A DNA stretch of 10,839 nucleotides, taken from assembly GCA_027016475.1 (NCBI GenBank), contig JALUTL010000258.1, positions 1-10,839 on the forward strand. Direction: 5' to 3'. Within the stretch, counting starts at the first letter, position 1. Each line of letters begins with the position of its first letter. The position numbers and the translations under genes are program-made. This document shows positions 7,266 through 10,839 of the stretch, piece after piece. The notes beneath the pieces were generated by a model, which had not been told where the DNA came from, searched no databases, and worked only from the letters and a program-made list of their open reading frames with translations. This DNA comes from Candidatus Heimdallarchaeota archaeon (GTDB lineage: Archaea; Asgardarchaeota; Heimdallarchaeia; Heimdallarchaeales; Kariarchaeaceae).

Positions 7266-7293
7266 ATAATCCAGTGCAGTAAAATGACAAAAA

Positions 7294-7302
7294 TTTTTTT
7301 AA
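7294..7302 (+). promoter_or_regulatory. T7AA tract: TATA-like box of the next gene and possible metK terminator
   Basis: A run of seven T (7294-7300) followed by AA is centred about 26 nt before the ATG at 7324, where a TATA element would sit for a leaderless transcript. The same run, about 30 nt after the metK stop, is also the kind of U-tract at which archaeal RNA polymerase terminates. The two roles are not exclusive. A 7-bp inverted repeat (7269-7275 with 7308-7314) encloses it. Confidence 0.35.
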
Positions 7303-7323
7303 CTTATACTGGATAGGCAAAAC

Positions 7324-7947
7324 ATGATCGAACCAACAGTTGATGAAAAGTTCAATTTGCGGCTCTATGAAGTTAGACAAAGTGTTAAATCCCTTTTCAA
7401 GTTTCAGGAAGGGTATCGAGTAGTAGATGAACATGAAAATACGATTTTTTATGCAAAAAGGGATCGACTTTTCATTTACAGAAACATCCATGTTTTTGAT
7501 GGAGAAAATGACAATGCACCACAAGTCCTGTTTATCAAGGACAATTCATGGTCTGATTCTTGGGGATATTTCACAGTGATTGATACAAGAACCAACGAAG
7601 TGGTAGGACATTTGAAAAGACGCTTTTTGAAAAGCTGGATACGAGAAACTTGGGATTTCTATGGACCAAACAACGAGTACCTTGGGTCAGCAACAGCCAA
7701 ATCCTTGGTAAAAACGATCATCAGAAAATTTGGCCTTCTTGCGGCCATCCCAATCATCGGTCCAATCCTTGCAATCTTTATGAGACTACATTTCGAACTT
7801 CTGGATCCAGAAGGAAGAAAATTTGGTGAGTTTACAAGAAAAGTGTCGCTGAGGGACTTCTACACAATGCAACTTGATGACATGGTAATAGACGGAAGAC
7901 TTCTTGTAGCGGCCGCGATCCTTTTTGACAGTGGAGAGAAGAGATAG
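7324..7947 (+). CDS. LURP-one-related / scramblase-like protein (Tubby C-terminal fold)
   Basis: A 207-residue protein resembling the LURP-one-related and phospholipid-scramblase group of the Tubby C-terminal superfamily, a 12-stranded barrel around a central hydrophobic helix. The pattern of strands with turns such as VVDEHENTIFYAKRD, VIDTRTNEVVGHLKRR and LLDPEGRKFGEFTRK is typical, as is the last segment RLLVAAAILFD (about 192-202), which would be the buried helix. Unusually, residues 136-153 (starting FGLLAAIPIIGP) form an 18-residue uninterrupted hydrophobic stretch just after a basic KTIIRK, between two barrel strands; it could lie on or in the membrane. Relatives bind lipids or membranes, but their biochemical roles are mostly unsettled, so none is asserted here. 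The gene appears to be monocistronic with a leaderless transcript. The fold call is from pattern and memory. Confidence 0.68.
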   Translation: MIEPTVDEKFNLRLYEVRQSVKSLFKFQEGYRVVDEHENTIFYAKRDRLFIYRNIHVFDGENDNAPQVLFIKDNSWSDSWGYFTVIDTRTNEVVGHLKRRFLKSWIRETWDFYGPNNEYLGSATAKSLVKTIIRKFGLLAAIPIIGPILAIFMRLHFELLDPEGRKFGEFTRKVSLRDFYTMQLDDMVIDGRLLVAAAILFDSGEKR

Positions 7948-8011
7948 TAAACATTGTCAATTGGGAAGGTAGAGTTTATCCTTCAATCTCAATTTCTGTT
8001 TTATATCGACT

Positions 8012-8031
8012 TATTTATATTAATGATATAA
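8012..8031 (+). promoter_or_regulatory. Upstream TATA-like region with a dyad, before the coiled-coil gene
   Basis: An AT-rich stretch holds a TATA-like box (TATTTATATT, from 8012) and a 6-bp dyad TTATAT / ATATAA (8015-8020 and 8026-8031). A transcript from here would begin near 8042, just before an ATG at 8048 that opens only a 25-codon frame, and a GTG at 8050 in frame with the coiled-coil gene. It is either a second promoter of that gene or chance AT-richness. The preceding 7948-8000 holds T-rich tracts but no gene. Confidence 0.3.
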
Positions 8032-8115
8032 CAAAGGGAATTGTAGCATGTGGGTAGCAACTCGGCATATGTTTTTTTGGAAAATGATCAATGCCGAATT
8101 GAAACCAATCAAAAT

Positions 8116-8128
8116 CATATTTTAAAGG
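8116..8128 (+). promoter_or_regulatory. TATA box of the coiled-coil gene
   Basis: CATATTTTAAAGG is centred about 27 nt before the ATG at 8149, giving a transcript that starts at the codon. This is the main reason for choosing 8149 over the GTG at 8050. Confidence 0.5.
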
Positions 8129-8148
8129 TGAAAGATTTGGCTGCCACA

Positions 8149-9066
8149 ATGGACATTAAGAAAGGAAGAACACTGCTCAATGAATTGAGAGAGAAGCGAA
8201 AAGCTTTGATTAGAGAAGTACGTGAGCTCGAAGACAAGCGAACAGAATATAGAGACAAGAGGAATGAATACAACCAATTGGCCCGTGAAGCATATGAAGC
8301 CGCCCAGAAAGAACGAGAAGAGCGGGACAAGATCAATGAGGAGGTCAAATTGGAAAAAGCCCTTCGAGACATGAGCAAGGAAGATGCTGCCAAAGCATTG
8401 GAAGAGCTGGAAAAACTCGAAAAAGAAATGGAGGAAAAGGGCATCTCCACACGTAGAGGAGGAAGAGGGCAGAGCAAGAAAATCATGCAGCGAATAGACA
8501 GCATCGAGCTTGAAATGGAAACAAAACCGGATCTGACTGTCGAAGAAGAGCGAGAATACATCAAAGAATTGGAAGATTTGTACAAAAAGCTCGAAAGTCT
8601 ATCTAGCGCTACTGAAATGAAAGATGAATTGCGTGCAATTCAGCAGAGGCTTCGAATGCATAGGAACAATGCAAGGGCCCATCATCGAAAAGTTGCCAAA
8701 TTGGCTCTATTGTCTCAGGAACATCATGACAAGATGATAGAACTTCTGAACCAATCCAGTGAATATCGAAAACTAGCGGATGAACAGCATAAGCTGGTAC
8801 AGGAGATGCATGCCAAGATCCGAGAGATAAGGCAGGAAATCAACAAAGTTACCAAGGAAGCTGACACGATCCGAAAAGAGTTGGGTGAAAAGACGAGCAA
8901 GGAAAAGAGAAAAGAGAAGGAAGAGCAGAAGAAGAAAAAAGAAGAAGAAACTCTTCAGAAGGCTACAGAAGTTCTTGCCAGATATCAGGCAGGTGAACGG
9001 TTAGGCTTTGAGGAATTCAAACTGCTTGTCAATTCAGGGCTACTTGAGGATACCAATACAGACTAA
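8149..9066 (+). CDS. Long archaeal coiled-coil protein, COG1340-like
   Basis: A 305-residue, highly charged, almost wholly helical protein of unknown function. Heptad-rich segments rich in Glu, Lys and Arg run over about residues 5-110 and 120-270, with a break at a basic, glycine-rich RRGGRGQSKK near 103-112. A lysine/glutamate stretch is followed by a short C-terminal module, ARYQAGERLGFEEFKLLV, in the last 30 residues. This arrangement, with a final 'kfk-G-kLt-eE' module, resembles the widespread archaeal coiled-coil family COG1340, sometimes misannotated as phosphoserine phosphatase; no such enzyme motif is present. There are no membrane segments. ATG 8149 is preferred because a TATA box sits 27 nt before it and because the extra 33 residues from GTG 8050 do not continue the coiled coil. 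Any structural or scaffold role is inference. Confidence 0.8.
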   Translation: MDIKKGRTLLNELREKRKALIREVRELEDKRTEYRDKRNEYNQLAREAYEAAQKEREERDKINEEVKLEKALRDMSKEDAAKALEELEKLEKEMEEKGISTRRGGRGQSKKIMQRIDSIELEMETKPDLTVEEEREYIKELEDLYKKLESLSSATEMKDELRAIQQRLRMHRNNARAHHRKVAKLALLSQEHHDKMIELLNQSSEYRKLADEQHKLVQEMHAKIREIRQEINKVTKEADTIRKELGEKTSKEKRKEKEEQKKKKEEETLQKATEVLARYQAGERLGFEEFKLLVNSGLLEDTNTD

Positions 9067-9079
9067 AATAATAAAATCC
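9065..9079 (+). promoter_or_regulatory. TATA box of the glycosylase-like gene
   Basis: AAAATAATAAAATCC overlaps the TAA of the coiled-coil gene and is centred about 26 nt before the ATG at 9099. This again predicts a leaderless transcript and separates the gene from its upstream neighbour despite the 32-nt gap. Confidence 0.5.
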
Positions 9080-9098
9080 ATAGTCATTCAGAAGCTTG

Positions 9099-10022
9099 AT
9101 GCAATTTGTTGAAACCAGAATGGAATTGTCATCCAAAATACCATTGAATATTGGAATTTTTATCCCATATCTGTTTTCATTTACACCTATTGGCCAGCCA
9201 ATATGGGACAGGATTTTCGTTCTGCATACAGGAAAAGTGGTTCAAGCATTGGTGGAACAACAAGCGGCACCATCAACACAATTACAAGTAAGAATCCTAT
9301 CTGAAACAGAGTTAAATCAAAAGGAAGTTGAGGAAGTCAAAAAACGTTTGGAATTTGAGCTTGGAACAAATGAAACTTTACGTGAATTAAAGGTTTTGGC
9401 AAATCGAGATCCCATCTTTAAAAAAGCACTTTTCAGTTGTCCAGGATTCAGGATCTTTGCAAATTCAAATTATGAAGAAGCCTACATGATGATGTTACTC
9501 CGAAAGACACAATCAGTTCCAATCAACTACATCATTATGGAGAAGATGGTTAAGACACTTGGAGAACAAATTCCATGGAACAGCAATAGATTTGTTATGC
9601 CACCTGATACATCCATTTTGGAATTGACCCCACAGGATTGGAGGAATATGGGTGTAAAAGGCAATGTCAAGCATTTCCATGGCGCAGTTCAGAAAATGGA
9701 AGAAGCAAAAGTCTATACGTTCTATCCGATTCCAGAGAGAGGGTATGCAAAGCTCAAAAACATGTCAGGGATAGGGCCAATTTTTGGTCGAAATCTGCAG
9801 ATCTATTTGACACGCAACTATATTCGCGGTACATATGACTTTCTTGCAACCTATGTTCTAAAGGAATTATATCAATTACCGGATGCAATCAGTTTGGAAA
9901 CATTTGATGTATTCATGGAACGTTTCCATCCGGTTCCCGCATTGGCCATTCAGGTTCTTACAACCTACGCAGCACCACATTATGTAAAGGATTTGCACAA
10001 TGACTTTGATCTTTATAGATAA
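9099..10022 (+). CDS. Divergent helix-hairpin-helix (HhH-GPD / AlkA-OGG type) DNA glycosylase-like protein
   Basis: A 307-residue protein with the layout of the HhH-GPD base-excision glycosylases. Residues 1-90 would be the mixed-strand N-terminal domain seen in AlkA and OGG1, followed by a helical domain. LRELKVLANRDPIF and CPGFRIF resemble the 'fy..a..Dp.l...Gl+i' segment of the family. The hairpin is LKNMSGIGPIFGRN (about 219-232; GIGP at 224-227). An aspartate, Asp247, lies 23 residues after the first Gly of GIGP, the same spacing as catalytic Asp268 from its hairpin in human OGG1. The lysine used by bifunctional OGG1 enzymes is Ile228 here, so a monofunctional, AlkA-like activity is more likely. 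The usual Q-rich segment after 'GlRi' is replaced by LLRKTQSVPINY. No iron-sulfur cysteine cluster is present. The start could also be ATG 9120. Substrate unknown; loss of activity is possible. Confidence 0.62.
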   Translation: MQFVETRMELSSKIPLNIGIFIPYLFSFTPIGQPIWDRIFVLHTGKVVQALVEQQAAPSTQLQVRILSETELNQKEVEEVKKRLEFELGTNETLRELKVLANRDPIFKKALFSCPGFRIFANSNYEEAYMMMLLRKTQSVPINYIIMEKMVKTLGEQIPWNSNRFVMPPDTSILELTPQDWRNMGVKGNVKHFHGAVQKMEEAKVYTFYPIPERGYAKLKNMSGIGPIFGRNLQIYLTRNYIRGTYDFLATYVLKELYQLPDAISLETFDVFMERFHPVPALAIQVLTTYAAPHYVKDLHNDFDLYR

Positions 10023-10043
10023 ACTTTGATCCATTTATTGAAA

Positions 10044-10052
10044 CATTTAAAC
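10044..10052 (+). promoter_or_regulatory. TATA-like box of the LRR gene
   Basis: CATTTAAAC is centred about 29 nt before the ATG at 10077, giving a leader of only a few bases. The surrounding 25 nt closely resemble 4320-4345, just after the ABC operon. Confidence 0.45.
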
Positions 10053-10076
10053 AAAATGCAAAGCAAGTGCAACTGA

Positions 10077-10839
10077 ATGGTTCAGATTATTGGGGAAACC
10101 GTTGATGGAAGAGCTTTGAGTTTGGAGATAGATCCATCGTCAGATGCGTTGGATCTGAGCGGACTGGATCTCATATGGTTTGAATATGCTAAGCTCAAGG
10201 AACTTCCAAACCTCAAAAACCTCTTCTTGACATCGAACAAGTTCACTAGGTTTTCCCTGAAATCACTTCGTCATGTTCCGAGTTTAGTTGCCATATGGTT
10301 TGACAAAAATGATCAAACAGAATTTGATTTTGATGGTCTAGAACTTTTACCAGCTTTAGAGGTAATTGTTCTGTCAAAAAACAAGATAAAGCATGTTGGC
10401 TTGAACGTTTACGAAAAACATGAAAGGTTGAGAGAGCTTTGGGTTGATAGGAATGAAATTACCATATTCAAATGCAAATCATTGGAAGCGTTTCCTAATT
10501 TGGAAACATTTGTCATCTCACACAATCGACTCAAATCGATCAATTTGTCGCCATTGGGAAAGTTAACAAAATTGAGGGTGGTGGGGATTAATGGGAACAG
10601 AATTCAAAAAATCAATTTAAAGCCCCTGAAAAACCTGTCTAACTTGACCTACATCAATTTGTCAGAAAACCAGTTCAAGAATTTGGATTTGAACCCTTTG
10701 AGAAATCTAACCCAACTGACTGTTCTTTCATTATCGGAAAACCTGCTAGAATCTTTGGATCTTGAACCATTGGCAAACCTTCATAATTTAGAAAAATTAT
10801 GGCTTGGAAACAATCCTCTTGAACAAATCTCTTTGGAAC
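10077..10839 (+). CDS. Leucine-rich-repeat protein, 3'-truncated by window edge
   Basis: The frame is open from ATG 10077 to the window end (254 codons, no stop). After an N-terminal cap of about 45 residues (starting MVQIIGETVDG) come eight complete repeats of exactly 24 residues (residues 46-237, bases 10212-10787) and the start of a ninth at 10788. The repeat is LxxLxLxxNxLxxLxLxPLxxLxx, for example LTVLSLSENLLESLDLEPL. This matches the 24-residue 'typical' LRR spacing, with the conserved Asn at position 9. There is no signal peptide or membrane helix in the visible part, so it is probably cytosolic. LRR solenoids bind other proteins; such genes are common in Asgard archaea and eukaryotes. 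What lies C-terminal to the repeats cannot be seen. The later repeats are more regular than the first three or four. Confidence 0.9.
   Translation, partial: MVQIIGETVDGRALSLEIDPSSDALDLSGLDLIWFEYAKLKELPNLKNLFLTSNKFTRFSLKSLRHVPSLVAIWFDKNDQTEFDFDGLELLPALEVIVLSKNKIKHVGLNVYEKHERLRELWVDRNEITIFKCKSLEAFPNLETFVISHNRLKSINLSPLGKLTKLRVVGINGNRIQKINLKPLKNLSNLTYINLSENQFKNLDLNPLRNLTQLTVLSLSENLLESLDLEPLANLHNLEKLWLGNNPLEQISLE
10212..10787 (+). repeat. Eight tandem 72-bp LRR units (24 residues each)
   Basis: Each unit begins with a Leu codon at 10212, 10284, 10356, 10428, 10500, 10572, 10644 and 10716, with no indel among them. Similarity is at protein level; the DNA copies have diverged, so they are old or selected repeats rather than recent duplications. 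Units six to eight share an INL/LDL-x-PL-x-NL core. Confidence 0.85.

Noticed and set aside
7018..7524. 168-codon open frame on the minus strand across the metK end and the next gene's start
   Set aside because: It opposes two plus-strand genes with clear family matches, its translation has no recognisable pattern, and it would span two unrelated genes and their promoter.
8115..8585. 156-codon serine-rich open frame on the minus strand under the coiled-coil gene
   Set aside because: The serine and leucine runs are the antisense of Glu/Lys/Arg codons in the coiled coil, a common artefact.
8149..9066. Phosphoserine phosphatase or SMC-like annotation for the coiled-coil gene
   Set aside because: No HAD motif (DxDxT), Walker A or ABC signature is present; only coiled coil and a small C-terminal module.
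10212..10787. Recent tandem DNA duplication or CRISPR-like repeats
   Set aside because: The 72-bp units agree at protein level only; the DNA units differ widely and have no spacers.
1..10839. A new defence or mobile-element system
   Set aside because: No transposase, integrase, nuclease, toxin-antitoxin pair, repeat array or attachment-like duplication was found; genes have similar composition and mostly separate promoters, so they read as ordinary chromosome.

Overview
The window looks like archaeal chromosome, most likely from an Asgard (Promethearchaeota) lineage. Four things point there together: a Ras/Rab-like small GTPase, a long cytosolic leucine-rich-repeat protein, an asparaginyl-tRNA synthetase of the archaeal/eukaryotic type, and an archaeal coiled-coil protein of the COG1340 kind. 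Promoters are archaeal in form: AT-rich TATA boxes centred about 26-30 nt before start codons, with no Shine-Dalgarno. The DNA is A+T-rich by eye. The assignment rests on gene content and remembered family sequences, not on a search; the class within Asgard cannot be told. All genes are on the + strand and the region is densely coded, with no gap over about 300 bases.

Layout: (1) 1-479, the 3' part of a small GTPase whose P-loop lies before the window; (2) 578-4314, two half-size ABC exporter genes overlapping at ATGA, which together make one heterodimeric exporter with one consensus and one degenerate ATP site; (3) 4376-4666, a small protein with two membrane helices; (4) 4761-6068, asparaginyl-tRNA synthetase; (5) 6135-7265, S-adenosylmethionine synthetase of the bacterial/eukaryotic MetK type rather than the usual archaeal type; (6) 7324-7947, a LURP-one/scramblase-like (Tubby C-terminal fold) protein; (7) 8149-9066, a long coiled-coil protein; (8) 9099-10022, a divergent helix-hairpin-helix DNA glycosylase-like protein; (9) 10077 to the window end, a leucine-rich-repeat protein with an exact 24-residue period, open at its 3' end.

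The only clear operon is the ABC pair. Each other gene from 4376 onward has its own TATA-like box, usually placed so that the transcript would begin at or within a few bases of the start codon. The one good Shine-Dalgarno is inside the ABC operon. This suggests leaderless translation for first genes and SD-led translation for the internal gene, and it was used here to choose later starts for metK and the coiled-coil gene. I see no CRISPR array, insertion sequence, RNA gene or defence cassette, and no convincing new multi-gene system. The more unusual points are the altered switch II of the GTPase, the bacterial-type MetK, the hydrophobic segment in the scramblase-like protein, the divergent glycosylase, and several dyad sequences in the promoters.
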